A stretch of 64,000 nt of DNA from Corynebacterium jeikeium (GCF_000738265.1 NZ_JFCQ01000016.1:143842-207841); one strand, 5' to 3'. Shown: positions 51,971 through 61,075, counted from the first letter of the stretch. The notes: generated by a model from the sequence alone, not told the origin. Numbers and translations are program-made.

Positions 51971-54550
51971 ATGGCTAAACTCCTTCTCCTCGATGGGCAC
52001 TCGCTGGCGTTCCGCGCCTTCTATGCCCTGCCCGCAGCCAACTTCTCCACCGTCGGTGGCCAGCACACCAACGCGGTGTATGGCTTCCTAGGCATGTTCC
52101 TCACCCTCATGGAAAAGGAACAGCCCACCCATGTGGCCGCCGCGTTTGACCTGTCCGGCCCTACATTCCGCGAGGAATCCTTCCCGGAGTACAAGGCGCA
52201 GCGCCCGAGCACGCCCGAGGAGTTCAAGGGCCAGATCGAGCTGATTCGTCGCACGCTCGAAGCGTTGGGCGTCACGACCCTAGATAAAGAGTCCTACGAG
52301 GCCGACGACATCATCGCGACCTTAGCCACAGAGGGCGCGAAGGACAACATGGAGGTGCTGATCTGCACCGGCGATCGCGATTCGCTACAGCTGGTCACTG
52401 AGGACGTGACGGTGCTGTACACACTCAAGGGTGTCTCTGAGCTGCACCGTTTCACCCCGCAGGCCGTCGAAGAGAAGTACGGCGTGACCCCCACCCAGTA
52501 CCCGGACCTCGCGGCGCTGCGCGGCGATACCTCCGACAACATGCCCGGCGTGCCCGGCGTGGGCCCGAAGACCGCGCAGAAGTGGATCGCCAAGTACGGC
52601 AGCCTGCAGGGCGTGATCGACAACATGGATGACATCGGCGGGAAGGTCGGCGCCAACCTGCGCGAAAACATCGACAATGTGGTGCTCGCGCGCGACATTA
52701 CGGAAATGGTGCGGGATCTTAAGCTCGTCGATGGTATGGACGCCCTCAGTCCCCGAGACATCGACCCCAACGAAGCGCTCGGCATGTTCGAGGAGCTGCA
52801 GTTTGGCACGGGGCTGCGCAATAGGGCATTCAAGATCATGGGCGTGGAGTTCGCTGACAGCGCCGCGGTGCCCGTCACTGTGGAGGAGCCGCAGCCGGGC
52901 AAGTTGGGCGCGTGGCTGAAGAAGCGCACCCGCGGCACGGTGGTGGATGTGGACGGCGAGCAGCTGACCCTGCTGGACCGCGATAACGTCGCCATCGTTC
53001 AAGACCTCGCTGACGTAGACCCGAAGGATGAGAAGGCGCTGGCGGAGTGGCTGGCCAACCCGCAGGTCACGAAGTGGCTGCACGACTCCAAGCAGGCGTA
53101 TCACGCGCTACAGAATCAAGGCCTAAAGCTTGACGGAGTCGAGCATGACACGTCCCTGGCGGCGTACCTGCTGCGCCCCGACGTGCGCACTCTCGGCCTG
53201 GCGGACGTGGTGCAGCGCCACGTGGGCCATGAACTGTCGGACAAAGCCACCGGCCCCGAGCGCGCCCAGGCTGTCGCCGAACTGGTGAAGGCCCTCACCC
53301 CAGAGGTTGAGGCCGCCGGCCAGTCCGAGCTGTACTTCGACCTGGAAGTCCCGCTGGCCCTGATCCTCGCGGCCATGGAACATGCGGGCATTGCTGTGAA
53401 CGACGCGGAGCTGCAAGAGCTCTCCGACGACTACGGCGCCCGCCTTAACGAGGAAGTCGCCGCCGCCCGCGAACTGGCGGGGGAGCCGAATCTGAACCTT
53501 TCCTCCCCGAAGCAGCTGCAGAAGGTCCTCTTCGAGACTTTCGACCTGCCGAAGACGAAGAAGACCAAGACCGGGTATTCCACGGCCGCCGCGGAGTTGG
53601 AGAAGCTGGCCGCCCAGTCCAACCACCCGTTCCTCGGCCACCTCATGGCCCACCGCGAGTACCAAAAGATGAAGTCCACCATCGACGGACTGATCGAGGC
53701 CGTGGGCGACGACGGGCGCATACACACCACCTTCAACCAGAAGGGCGCGGCGACGGGCCGCCTGTCTTCCTCCGACCCGAACCTGCAGAACATCCCCGTT
53801 CGCACCGACGCTGGCCGCAAGATCCGCGCCGCGTTCACGGTCGGGGAGGGATACGAGACCCTGCTGACCGCCGACTACTCCCAGATCGAGATGCGCGTGA
53901 TGGCGCACCTCTCGGAAGATGCGGGCCTGATCGAGGCCTACGCCAGCGGCGAGGATCTGCACAACTACGTCGGCTCGCGCGTGTTCGACGTCCCGGTCGA
54001 TGAGGTCACCCCGGAACTACGCCGCCGCGTGAAGGCACTGAGCTATGGCCTGGTCTACGGCCTATCCGCCTTTGGCCTATCCCAGCAGCTGAAGATCAGC
54101 GCGGGGGAGGCGAAGAGGATCATGGACAACTACTTCGAGCGCTTCGGCGGTGTGAAGCGCTACCTGGACCACGTGGTGGAGGTTGCCAAGGAGACCGGCT
54201 ACACGGAGACTCTCTACGGCCGCCGCCGTTACCTGCCGGAGCTGAACTCCTCTAACCGTGTGGCCAGGGAGAATGCCGAGCGCGCCGCCCTCAATGCGCC
54301 GATCCAGGGCACGGCGGCGGACATCATCAAGCTGGCTATGCTGCGCGTGGATCGGGAGATCACTCGCCAGCAGCTGGCTTCCCGCGTGCTGTTGCAGGTC
54401 CACGATGAACTCGTGGTGGAGGTCGCGCCCGGCGAGCTGGAGCAGATTACCGAGCTAGTCGAGCGAGAAATGGATGCGGCCGCCCAGCTGCGCGTGCCGC
54501 TGGATGTCTCCGCCGGCACGGGCGACAACTGGGACCTGGCGGGGCACTAG
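51971..54550 (+). CDS. polA: DNA polymerase I
   Basis: Repair and Okazaki-fragment polymerase. 859 aa. The N-terminal 5'-nuclease domain has LLLLDGHSLAFRAFYALP, CTGDRDSLQLV and GDTSDNMPGVPGVGPKTAQKW. The central 3'-5' exonuclease-like domain lacks the carboxylate motifs, as in mycobacteria, so proofreading is not expected. Polymerase motifs are A (LTADYSQIEMRVMAHL), B (RRRVKALSYGLVYGLSAFGL) and C (LLQVHDELVVEV). Converges with and overlaps the DUF368 gene. Confidence 0.97.
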   Translation: MAKLLLLDGHSLAFRAFYALPAANFSTVGGQHTNAVYGFLGMFLTLMEKEQPTHVAAAFDLSGPTFREESFPEYKAQRPSTPEEFKGQIELIRRTLEALGVTTLDKESYEADDIIATLATEGAKDNMEVLICTGDRDSLQLVTEDVTVLYTLKGVSELHRFTPQAVEEKYGVTPTQYPDLAALRGDTSDNMPGVPGVGPKTAQKWIAKYGSLQGVIDNMDDIGGKVGANLRENIDNVVLARDITEMVRDLKLVDGMDALSPRDIDPNEALGMFEELQFGTGLRNRAFKIMGVEFADSAAVPVTVEEPQPGKLGAWLKKRTRGTVVDVDGEQLTLLDRDNVAIVQDLADVDPKDEKALAEWLANPQVTKWLHDSKQAYHALQNQGLKLDGVEHDTSLAAYLLRPDVRTLGLADVVQRHVGHELSDKATGPERAQAVAELVKALTPEVEAAGQSELYFDLEVPLALILAAMEHAGIAVNDAELQELSDDYGARLNEEVAAARELAGEPNLNLSSPKQLQKVLFETFDLPKTKKTKTGYSTAAAELEKLAAQSNHPFLGHLMAHREYQKMKSTIDGLIEAVGDDGRIHTTFNQKGAATGRLSSSDPNLQNIPVRTDAGRKIRAAFTVGEGYETLLTADYSQIEMRVMAHLSEDAGLIEAYASGEDLHNYVGSRVFDVPVDEVTPELRRRVKALSYGLVYGLSAFGLSQQLKISAGEAKRIMDNYFERFGGVKRYLDHVVEVAKETGYTETLYGRRRYLPELNSSNRVARENAERAALNAPIQGTAADIIKLAMLRVDREITRQQLASRVLLQVHDELVVEVAPGELEQITELVEREMDAAAQLRVPLDVSAGTGDNWDLAGH

Positions 54551-55443
54551 CTAGCGTTGGCCTTGGCGTTTGCTGCCTTCTCGGCGACCAGCATCGCCAC
54601 CACGACTGCTGCGCCCAGCACGAACAGTCCCAGCGCAGCGCCCAGGTGGTCACCCGGCGCCTGCAGATTCGCGTCCCCGTCCTGCCACGGCCACAGCGCA
54701 CGCAGGGAGCCCAGCATCAGGCCCGTCATCACAAACAGCGTGATGGTGCGGTGATTGTGCAGCAGATATTCCAGTAGGCGCACGAAGCACACAATGCCGG
54801 TCAGTGCACCCAGGAAGAACACGCCCAGGTAAACCAGGTTCCTATCGTCCACCGCTGCCATTGTTGCGGAGTACAGTCCCACGGCTAGCAGGAAGAAACT
54901 GCCCGATACGCCCGGCAGCACCAGCGCACACACCGCGATCGCCGCGGCTACGAATACCCACAGCAGGTTCGGGTCAGACTGCGGGGAGCTGGTCAGGCCC
55001 GTCAGGAAGAACGTCGCCACCGCCGCCACAACCAAGCCGAGGATCGCCATCGGCAACCTGCGCCGGGCATCTTCCTTATCTGTCATGCCAATCGGCACGC
55101 TCAGGGAGAGCAGCACCATACCGAAGAACAGTGCGCGCGAGTGGACCGGCTTGTCCGTCACGAAGCTCTCCATCACGCCTGCAAGCGACAGCACCACGGC
55201 GCCCATGCCTACCACCATCGGCAGTAGCAGCATCCAGTCCAGCGCCTTGTACTGGGCAAACGCGGCTGTACGATCCTTCGGCAGCTTCTTCGTCGCATCC
55301 AGGAAGAGGTTCGCCTGGTGCAGTACGCGCTCGTACACGCCGGTGACCAGCGCAATCGTGCCGCCGGAAACGCCCGGCACGAGCTCGGCCAAACCGATCA
55401 AGCCACCACGAACCATATTTATTAGTATTTGCAGTATCTTCAT
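54547..55443 (-). CDS. DUF368-family membrane protein
   Basis: 298-aa protein with eight to nine hydrophobic segments. GLAELVPGVSGGTIALVTGVYERV near the N-terminus and VLPGVSGSFFLLAVGLY in the middle form the paired PGxSGG motif of the DUF368 family. Recent work on this family points to undecaprenyl-phosphate or polyprenyl-lipid translocation; that role is not shown by the sequence. Start ATG 55443 follows TACGAT by 8 nt. Confidence 0.85.
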   Translation of the reverse strand: MKILQILINMVRGGLIGLAELVPGVSGGTIALVTGVYERVLHQANLFLDATKKLPKDRTAAFAQYKALDWMLLLPMVVGMGAVVLSLAGVMESFVTDKPVHSRALFFGMVLLSLSVPIGMTDKEDARRRLPMAILGLVVAAVATFFLTGLTSSPQSDPNLLWVFVAAAIAVCALVLPGVSGSFFLLAVGLYSATMAAVDDRNLVYLGVFFLGALTGIVCFVRLLEYLLHNHRTITLFVMTGLMLGSLRALWPWQDGDANLQAPGDHLGAALGLFVLGAAVVVAMLVAEKAANAKANAS

Positions 55444-55557
55444 CGCGCACCATCGTACTGCACGCCCCGGACAACCCCGCCTCAACTCGCGGCCGAAAGT
55501 GCATGTTTGCGCTGTTCACTGTGGTCGTGTAGCGTTATGCCCGTTGTGCGCCCTCTC

Positions 55558-55581
55558 TTTTATTCTTTGGGACGCCCCCAC
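55558..55581 (+). repeat. Dispersed TGACGCC repeat, copy 8 (rpsA leader)
   Basis: CTTTTATTCTTTGGGACGCC then CCCA. It forms an inverted pair with copy 9 about 40 nt downstream. Confidence 0.55.
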
Positions 55582-55620
55582 GTGGAGCACCAAGAGGTTC
55601 CCCGCCAGGTAATTGACGCT

Positions 55621-55642
55621 GGTGGTGGCGTCAAAAAGAAGG
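55621..55642 (-). repeat. Dispersed TGACGCC repeat, copy 9 (rpsA leader, inverted)
   Basis: Minus strand reads CCTTCTTTTTGACGCCACCA. It is opposite in orientation to copy 8. The 262-bp gap upstream of rpsA otherwise holds its promoter region and a pyrimidine-rich leader without a clear ribosome site. Confidence 0.6.
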
Positions 55643-55705
55643 GTTTGCAGAACTAGAGTAACTGTCCATCTTCTATTTCTATTCGTTCCGAAAGACATTC
55701 AACAT

Positions 55706-57172
55706 ATGCCCACCAACAACGTCCCTCAGGTAGCCATTAACGACATTGGCTCCGCTGAGGATTTCCTCGCTGCCGTCGACTCCACCATCAAGTACTTCAA
55801 CGATGGTGATATTGTCGAGGGTACCGTCGTCAAGGTCGATCACGACGAGGTCCTGCTGGACATCGGATACAAGACGGAGGGTGTCATCCCTTCCCGCGAG
55901 CTGTCGATCAAGCACGACGTTGACCCGGGTGAGGTTGTTGAGGTCGGCGACGAGATCGACGCTCTGGTTCTCACCAAGGAAGACAAGGAAGGCCGCCTGA
56001 TCCTGTCCAAGAAGCGTGCACAGTACGAGCGCGCTTGGGGCACGATCGAGGAGCTCAAGAAGAACGAGGAGCCGGTCACCGGTACCGTCATCGAGGTCGT
56101 CAAGGGCGGCCTGATCCTGGACATCGGCCTGCGCGGCTTCCTGCCCGCCTCCCTGGTGGAGATGCGTCGCGTCCGCGACCTGCAGCCTTACATCGGCCAG
56201 GAGATCGAGGCCAAGATCATCGAGCTGGACAAGCACCGCAACAACGTTGTGCTGTCCCGCCGCGCATGGCTCGAGCAGACCCAGTCCGAGGTCCGCTCCG
56301 AGTTCCTGCACCAGCTGCAGAAGGGCCAGGTCCGCAAGGGCGTTGTCTCCTCCATCGTCAACTTCGGCGCATTCGTCGATCTCGGCGGTGTCGACGGCCT
56401 GGTTCACGTTTCCCAGCTGTCCTGGAAGCACATCGATCACCCGTCTGAGGTTGTCGCAGTCGGCGACGAGGTCACCGTCGAGGTTCTGGATGTGGATCTG
56501 GACCGCGAGCGCGTGTCCCTGTCCCTGAAGGCAACCCAGGAGGACCCGTGGCGCGTATTCGCACGCACCCACGCCATCGGCCAGATCGTGCCGGGCAAGG
56601 TCACCAAGCTGGTTCCGTTCGGCGCATTCGTCCGCGTCGAGGAGGGCATCGAGGGTCTGGTTCACATCTCCGAGCTGGCCGAGCGCCACGTCGAGGTTCC
56701 GGATCAGGTTGTAGGCGTTGGCCAGGACGCAATGGTCAAGGTCATCGACATCGACCTGGAGCGTCGCCGCATCTCCCTGTCCCTGAAGCAGGCTGATGAG
56801 GACTACACCGAGGAGTTCGACCCGTCCAAGTACGGCATGGCTGACTCCTACGACGAGCAGGGCAACTATATCTTCCCGGAGGGCTTCGACCCGGAGACCA
56901 ACGAGTGGCTCGAGGGCTACGACGAGCAGCGTCAGGCATGGGAGGCTCGCTACGCAGAGTCCGAGCGTCGCCACCGTCTGCACACCGCTCAGATCGAGCG
57001 CAACCGCGCCGCAGCTGCCGAAGCCGCTGCAAACGGCGAGGGTGGCTACTCCTCCGAGACTCAGACCGAGTCCGCACCGGCTTCCTCCGAGGCACCGGCT
57101 CAGGACGCTGGCACCCTGGCTTCCGACGAGCAGCTGGCTGCTCTGCGCGAGAAGCTGGCCGGCGGCGAGTAA
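55706..57172 (+). CDS. rpsA: 30S ribosomal protein S1
   Basis: 488-aa RNA-binding protein with four S1 domains: near residues 35-105 (GDIVEGTVVKVDHDEVLLDIGYKTEG), 120-190, 205-275 (KGVVSSIVNFGAFVDLGGVDGLVHVSQLSW) and 290-360 (GKVTKLVPFGAFVRVEEGIEGLVHISEL). The acidic, Ala/Glu-rich C-terminal tail is typical of actinobacteria. ATG 55706 is chosen for PTNNVPQVAINDIGSAEDF. It has its own terminator. In related genomes coaE follows; here it does not. Confidence 0.97.
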   Translation: MPTNNVPQVAINDIGSAEDFLAAVDSTIKYFNDGDIVEGTVVKVDHDEVLLDIGYKTEGVIPSRELSIKHDVDPGEVVEVGDEIDALVLTKEDKEGRLILSKKRAQYERAWGTIEELKKNEEPVTGTVIEVVKGGLILDIGLRGFLPASLVEMRRVRDLQPYIGQEIEAKIIELDKHRNNVVLSRRAWLEQTQSEVRSEFLHQLQKGQVRKGVVSSIVNFGAFVDLGGVDGLVHVSQLSWKHIDHPSEVVAVGDEVTVEVLDVDLDRERVSLSLKATQEDPWRVFARTHAIGQIVPGKVTKLVPFGAFVRVEEGIEGLVHISELAERHVEVPDQVVGVGQDAMVKVIDIDLERRRISLSLKQADEDYTEEFDPSKYGMADSYDEQGNYIFPEGFDPETNEWLEGYDEQRQAWEARYAESERRHRLHTAQIERNRAAAAEAAANGEGGYSSETQTESAPASSEAPAQDAGTLASDEQLAALREKLAGGE

Positions 57173-57243
57173 ACCACTCGAAACCGCGCTAGCGGGGGAT
57201 CGCTGCTTAACCAGCTAGGTCCGCGCGCTAGGAATATTTAAAG

Positions 57244-57268
57244 GCACCCACTTCGGTGGGTGCTTTTT
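57244..57268 (+). terminator. Rho-independent terminator of rpsA
   Basis: 8-bp perfect stem GCACCCAC/GTGGGTGC with a TTCG tetraloop, followed by TTTTT. A weaker T-rich run (TTTAAAT) on the other side may also stop minus-strand transcripts. Confidence 0.92.
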
Positions 57269-57291
57269 GTTTCTCGTAGGTGCAGCTTTGG

Positions 57292-57567
57292 CTACAGCAT
57301 CTGAATGACGGTGGCGGCGCCGATCGTGACTACAAGCATGATGGCTGCGATAATTGCCGAGCCCATGAGGATTTTCACGGTTCGCGGTGCCACACTCGGC
57401 TGATTTTCGCCATGCAGAATTGCTTTGCCCGCGATATCCATGCGCAGCTTGTGCGCCTGCACGGCAGCGCGATGGTCCTTCTTTGCTGGAGAGCCGGCCG
57501 ACGGGGGAGACGACGTAGGAGAAGCCGCATGGGCGCTCTGACCTGCGTCGTGCTGTTGGATAGACAT
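57292..57567 (-). CDS. Small single-pass membrane protein
   Basis: 91-aa protein with a Ser/Pro/Ala/His-rich N-terminal half and one membrane helix at about residues 67-88 (ILMGSAIIAAIMLVVTIGAATV). An ideal AAAGGAG ribosome site precedes the ATG. Unknown function. Last gene of the minus-strand envelope operon that starts at 60011. Confidence 0.75.
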   Translation of the reverse strand: MSIQQHDAGQSAHAASPTSSPPSAGSPAKKDHRAAVQAHKLRMDIAGKAILHGENQPSVAPRTVKILMGSAIIAAIMLVVTIGAATVIQML

Positions 57568-57595
57568 GGGAGCTCCTTTCCGCTGGGCGCCTGGC

Positions 57596-57961
57596 TTAAA
57601 GGTATGGCTTCAGCTCTGGTGGGAGTTGGATACGGATTTCTGGTGAATCATTCGCAGGCGGCCTGGGTGCTGGCGCCCTGGGAGGCCTGGGTGCCGGTTT
57701 CGCAGGGGGCTTAGAAGGAGGCGGAGCAGTTTCTGTTACCGTCTCTGGCTCCGGAGCTGGGGCCGGCGGGGGTGCGGGCTTGGGAGTTTCAGACTTTGTG
57801 CTCGGTGCCGTCACCTCTTCAGGCAGCTCAGGCACTTTGCCCAGTGGTGGAACTTCATCATTCACGGTCTGCTCTTTTGCATGACCTGGCGATTCGCATG
57901 CGGCTAGCGTGCCTGCAAGCGAAATCAAGAGCAGCGCGCTTGCGGTGTGAGTTTTCCTCAT
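57596..57961 (-). CDS. Proline-rich lipoprotein
   Basis: 121-aa secreted protein with signal peptide and lipobox GTLAAC (Cys near residue 22). The mature part is dominated by Pro/Ala/Glu/Lys repeats (PKPAPPPAPAPEPE, PPAKPAPRPPRAPAP), which suggests a wall-spanning tether. It ends PEIRIQLPPELKPYL. Its ATG overlaps the upstream stop (TAATG), so it is translated with the SLT-like gene. Confidence 0.78.
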   Translation of the reverse strand: MRKTHTASALLLISLAGTLAACESPGHAKEQTVNDEVPPLGKVPELPEEVTAPSTKSETPKPAPPPAPAPEPETVTETAPPPSKPPAKPAPRPPRAPAPRPPANDSPEIRIQLPPELKPYL

Positions 57962-58632
57962 TAGCGTGAATACTCCTTGGCCTTTTTGTGCACAGCCTTC
58001 AAGAACACTGGGCTGGGGTTGAATTCCGAGACTGCTGTGGTCCACCCTTCTGGGCTGGTGAGGTCGCCCGCGCTACAAGTGATTTTCGCGGTGGTTAGGG
58101 CGGCGTCGTCGATGTTGTCCGGATTTGGCGCGTTGCCAGGCTCAGCGGCAGTGCCATATTGCTCCCAGCGCGACGGCATGAGTTGCATTGGTCCCACCGG
58201 GATGTCCTTCGTGGAATCGCCGTCGATGTCTCCTCCGTCGGTATCGGGCACGGACTTTTTGCCACCGGCGGCAGGCGCAACGGCGCGTATAGGCTTCGAG
58301 GTCACGCCATCTTCGTCGATGGTGGTGGAGTTCACTTGCCCATGTTGGGTCAGCACATCACCCAATGCAGCAAGTGTTTGCCAGCCGACGGCGCAGCCTT
58401 GTTCCTGTTCCACGTTGTAGGCGGCGTATGCGTATGCCTGAAGCGCGCGTTCGGGGATGTGGTAGGGCTCGGCACGCTCGGTAGCCCACTGCTTCATGGT
58501 ATCCACTTGGGCGTGTTGCTCTGGCACAGGTGGTTCTAGGCGATCGGCGCAGCTGGCTAGGGTTGTTGAAGCAAGGAACCCGACGCCCAGCGCGGCCACC
58601 CCTCGGCCTACGAAGCTGCGTGACGGTGCCAC
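57961..58632 (-). CDS. SLT-like lytic transglycosylase lipoprotein
   Basis: 223-aa exported protein. The signal peptide ends LASTTLASC, a lipobox. The mature region has YHIPERALQAYAYAAYNVEQ, which fits the catalytic-helix region of SLT/transglycosylase folds, then GWQTLAALGDVLTQHGQ and PVGPMQLMPSRWEQYG (the family's G-x-x-Q-xM-P substrate motif). Such enzymes cleave peptidoglycan. The expected catalytic Glu is not obvious: the usual ES pair is replaced. GTG start overlaps the MinD-like gene by 25 nt. In this operon it could open the wall locally. Confidence 0.7.
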   Translation of the reverse strand: MAPSRSFVGRGVAALGVGFLASTTLASCADRLEPPVPEQHAQVDTMKQWATERAEPYHIPERALQAYAYAAYNVEQEQGCAVGWQTLAALGDVLTQHGQVNSTTIDEDGVTSKPIRAVAPAAGGKKSVPDTDGGDIDGDSTKDIPVGPMQLMPSRWEQYGTAAEPGNAPNPDNIDDAALTTAKITCSAGDLTSPEGWTTAVSEFNPSPVFLKAVHKKAKEYSR

Positions 58633-60011
58633 GAATCAAAGTCCTCCGCAACAATTGCTGCTAGTTCCATGTAAGCCTGCTTGGTTTCCTTGCTGATGCG
58701 GTCAAGATCAACCGTTGCGCCTTCGGAGAGGTGGCGGTCGAATGGAATGACGTGCACTGCGCGGGTGCGGCTACGGAAGTGTGCAATCAACTGGTCCATA
58801 TCAATCGTCGCATTCTCAGGGTGTGCCGCAGAGACAACCACTACAGAGTTTGCTGCGAGTTGTTCGTAGCCGTGCAGGTTAAGCCAGTCCAAAGTGGCGG
58901 AGGCTGATTGAGCGCCGTCAAGGGCAGGAGAGGTGACGAGCACCAAGGAATTGGCCAGCTCCAACACACCGGACATTGCGGAGTGCATCAGCCCTGTTCC
59001 GCAGTCAGTGAGCATCACGTTGTAGTGGTGCTGCAGAATGTCGACCGCGTGGCGGTAGTCCTCATCACTGAAGGATTCGGACACGGCGGGATCGCGCTCC
59101 GAGCCGATAACTTCCAAGCGAGACTTGGCCTGGGTAGTGAACTGGCGAATGGAGGCGTATTTTGATGTGTCTTCTGCGTTGAGGAGGTCGCGGATCGTCG
59201 CCGGACCGGGGGCAGCCACACGCTGTGCTAGGGTGCCGAGGTCCGGGTTGGCATCGATGGCGATGACGCGGTCGTGTCGGATGGAAGAGAAAACGCCACC
59301 CAATGCCACGGTGGTGGTGGTTTTGCCCACGCCACCCTTAAGGGACATCACCGCGATGCGGTAGTCGCCACGCAGTGGACGGCGAATTTTTTCCAGAAGC
59401 TGATCGTGTTCAAGATCTTGCTGGGAGTCACCAACGTTCCAGTGCCCACCGGTGACGTTGTAAAGCATTTTGCGCCATCCACTGCGCGGTGCCTTCTTGA
59501 CGGCATTGACCAGGTTTGTCTGGTCCAGTGCCGGCGGTGGCTTTAAGTCATATTCGGACGGTACATGGTGCTTACCGTGATACGGGGCCTGCTGCGGTTG
59601 GGGCTGGGCCTGCTGTGGGTGGGCTTGCTGTGGCTGTGCCTGAGTTTGCTGCGGCTGGGCCTGCTGCGGCTGGGCCTGCTGAGGAGCTCCAGATGAAGCG
59701 GGAGAGCCGTGCGGGGCAGTGCCCTGCGGCGCTGTTCCCTGGGGAGGCTGAGGATGCTCTGCGGAATTACTTTCCACTTGGTTGGCTTGGTGACCTTGCT
59801 GAGGCTTGGACTCGTGAGCTTGCTGAGGCACCGCAGGGACTTGCTGCTGACCTTCATTAAAAGAAGGGGAGGAGGTAGGAGACTCTGCAGCGGGCGGCTC
59901 TTGGGGCTGAGAAGGTTGTTGTGGTGGGGTGGCTGGTTGTGCTGGCGCACCATCACCAGTGAACTGGAGCCAAGAGGGCAGTCCTTCGTGGGATGGCTGG
60001 TTGGTTGACAC
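58608..60011 (-). CDS. MinD/ParA-like ATPase with Pro/Gln-rich N-terminus
   Basis: 467-aa SIMIBI-class ATPase. Residues 1-190 are Pro/Gln/Ala-rich and low-complexity, with QPQQAQPQQ-type repeats. The ATPase domain starts near residue 215: MSLKGGVGKTTTTVALG is a deviant Walker A, VIAIDANPDLGTLAQ is A', and VMLTDCGTGLM is switch II/Walker B. The architecture resembles the EspI-type proteins of ESX type VII systems. GTG 60011 is chosen because a GAGGAG site lies 8 nt upstream. First gene of the envelope operon. Confidence 0.82.
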   Translation of the reverse strand: MSTNQPSHEGLPSWLQFTGDGAPAQPATPPQQPSQPQEPPAAESPTSSPSFNEGQQQVPAVPQQAHESKPQQGHQANQVESNSAEHPQPPQGTAPQGTAPHGSPASSGAPQQAQPQQAQPQQTQAQPQQAHPQQAQPQPQQAPYHGKHHVPSEYDLKPPPALDQTNLVNAVKKAPRSGWRKMLYNVTGGHWNVGDSQQDLEHDQLLEKIRRPLRGDYRIAVMSLKGGVGKTTTTVALGGVFSSIRHDRVIAIDANPDLGTLAQRVAAPGPATIRDLLNAEDTSKYASIRQFTTQAKSRLEVIGSERDPAVSESFSDEDYRHAVDILQHHYNVMLTDCGTGLMHSAMSGVLELANSLVLVTSPALDGAQSASATLDWLNLHGYEQLAANSVVVVSAAHPENATIDMDQLIAHFRSRTRAVHVIPFDRHLSEGATVDLDRISKETKQAYMELAAIVAEDFDSWHRHAAS

Positions 60012-60159
60012 TACGCACTCCTCGTGTACTTCACTCTTTGTTACCGACAACTTCTCTACGTATAACCCGTCCTATACTAATGTGTGTTGTGCAATTTGCG
60101 CTGTGTGTCCCCCACAGATGTGTTTGATTTGCTCTAGGCAGAATGGAAGAGATCGCTAG

Positions 60160-60972
60160 ATGAATTCCCCAAAGGTAGCTAACGCTGCACGAAGTGGAGG
60201 TTCGGGCTCGCTGGTCTCGGGGCGTAGCGTTTTCGGCAGGGCAGTGTGGGCTTCGCGTGTTGCACAGGCGCGGAGGTTTTCTTCAGTCGACACATCTAGG
60301 CCGATGGTCATCGCGGTGGCTTCCATTGACAACCGAATGCTGACTTCGCCTGTGACCGCTTTGGTTTCCATGATTGCCGAAGAGGTTTCTGAACTACCGA
60401 TGGTGGTCCTGGACGCAGATGTGCAAGCTCAGCCAATGCGGGGACCGTTGGGTGCGTGGGCAGCGGGGGACGTTCTTGGGCTGGCGGCGACGGAACCGCT
60501 GGATCTGACCCGCAAGAAGATGGAAAACTTTGCGGATAGCTCCGGGGCAGTCCCGCTGTTGACTGCTTCGCAAGGTACTCAGGGGCAGATGACTGCTGAT
60601 GTACTGGATACTGTGGTTAGTCGTGCTCAGCACAAGTGGCCAATTGTTGTGGTGAACTTGCCTTATACGTGTGCCGGGGAGACCATTGCCGCGGGCACGG
60701 CTATGGCGGATCATGTGCTGTTGGTGGCTGACAGACACCATGAACAGCATGGGTGGCTGTACCAGCCGGGGCACCACCTGACGGAGCTGGCGCAGTCCAA
60801 GAAAGTGACTGTTGTCAAGGTGGGGGCAGCTGCGGTGGATTTGCCGCAAGATACGGTGGTTCTGCCAAGCGTAGATGCTCATTCGACGAGCAGGTCACGG
60901 ATTGTTCCATCGACGAACCCAGAGGACGTGTCGATGTATCACCGTTTGCTGTCGAGGGTTTTCGGTAGTTGA
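60160..60972 (+). CDS. Degenerate MinD/ParA-like protein lacking Walker A
   Basis: 270-aa protein that aligns with its divergent neighbour. VIAVASIDNRMLTSPVTAL occupies the position of the P-loop, but the GKT residues are gone. VVLDADVQAQ matches the A' strand, WPIVVVNLPYT the Walker B strand and ADHVLLVADR the following strand. It should be a pseudo-ATPase and may pair with the intact protein. The 148-bp divergent spacer holds TATACT- and TATAGG-like boxes. Confidence 0.72.
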   Translation: MNSPKVANAARSGGSGSLVSGRSVFGRAVWASRVAQARRFSSVDTSRPMVIAVASIDNRMLTSPVTALVSMIAEEVSELPMVVLDADVQAQPMRGPLGAWAAGDVLGLAATEPLDLTRKKMENFADSSGAVPLLTASQGTQGQMTADVLDTVVSRAQHKWPIVVVNLPYTCAGETIAAGTAMADHVLLVADRHHEQHGWLYQPGHHLTELAQSKKVTVVKVGAAAVDLPQDTVVLPSVDAHSTSRSRIVPSTNPEDVSMYHRLLSRVFGS

Positions 60973-60999
60973 GGACTCCTACACACTGTGAAGAGTCCT
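60972..60999 (+). terminator. Probable terminator of the pseudo-ATPase gene
   Basis: AGGACTC/GAGTCCT stem with a 14-nt loop right after the stop, followed by GGGTTTATTTC. Confidence 0.6.
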
Positions 61000-61056
61000 G
61001 GGTTTATTTCCTACCTCTGCTAGGGAAGGATTGAACCATGCCTTGAAGGTATTCCG

Positions 61057-61075
61057 TTTTATGTTCGACGCCCCA
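61057..61075 (+). repeat. Dispersed TGACGCC repeat, copy 10
   Basis: TTTTATGTTCGACGCCCCA, intergenic. It sits at the edge between the ATPase pair and the toxin/immunity array. Confidence 0.5.
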
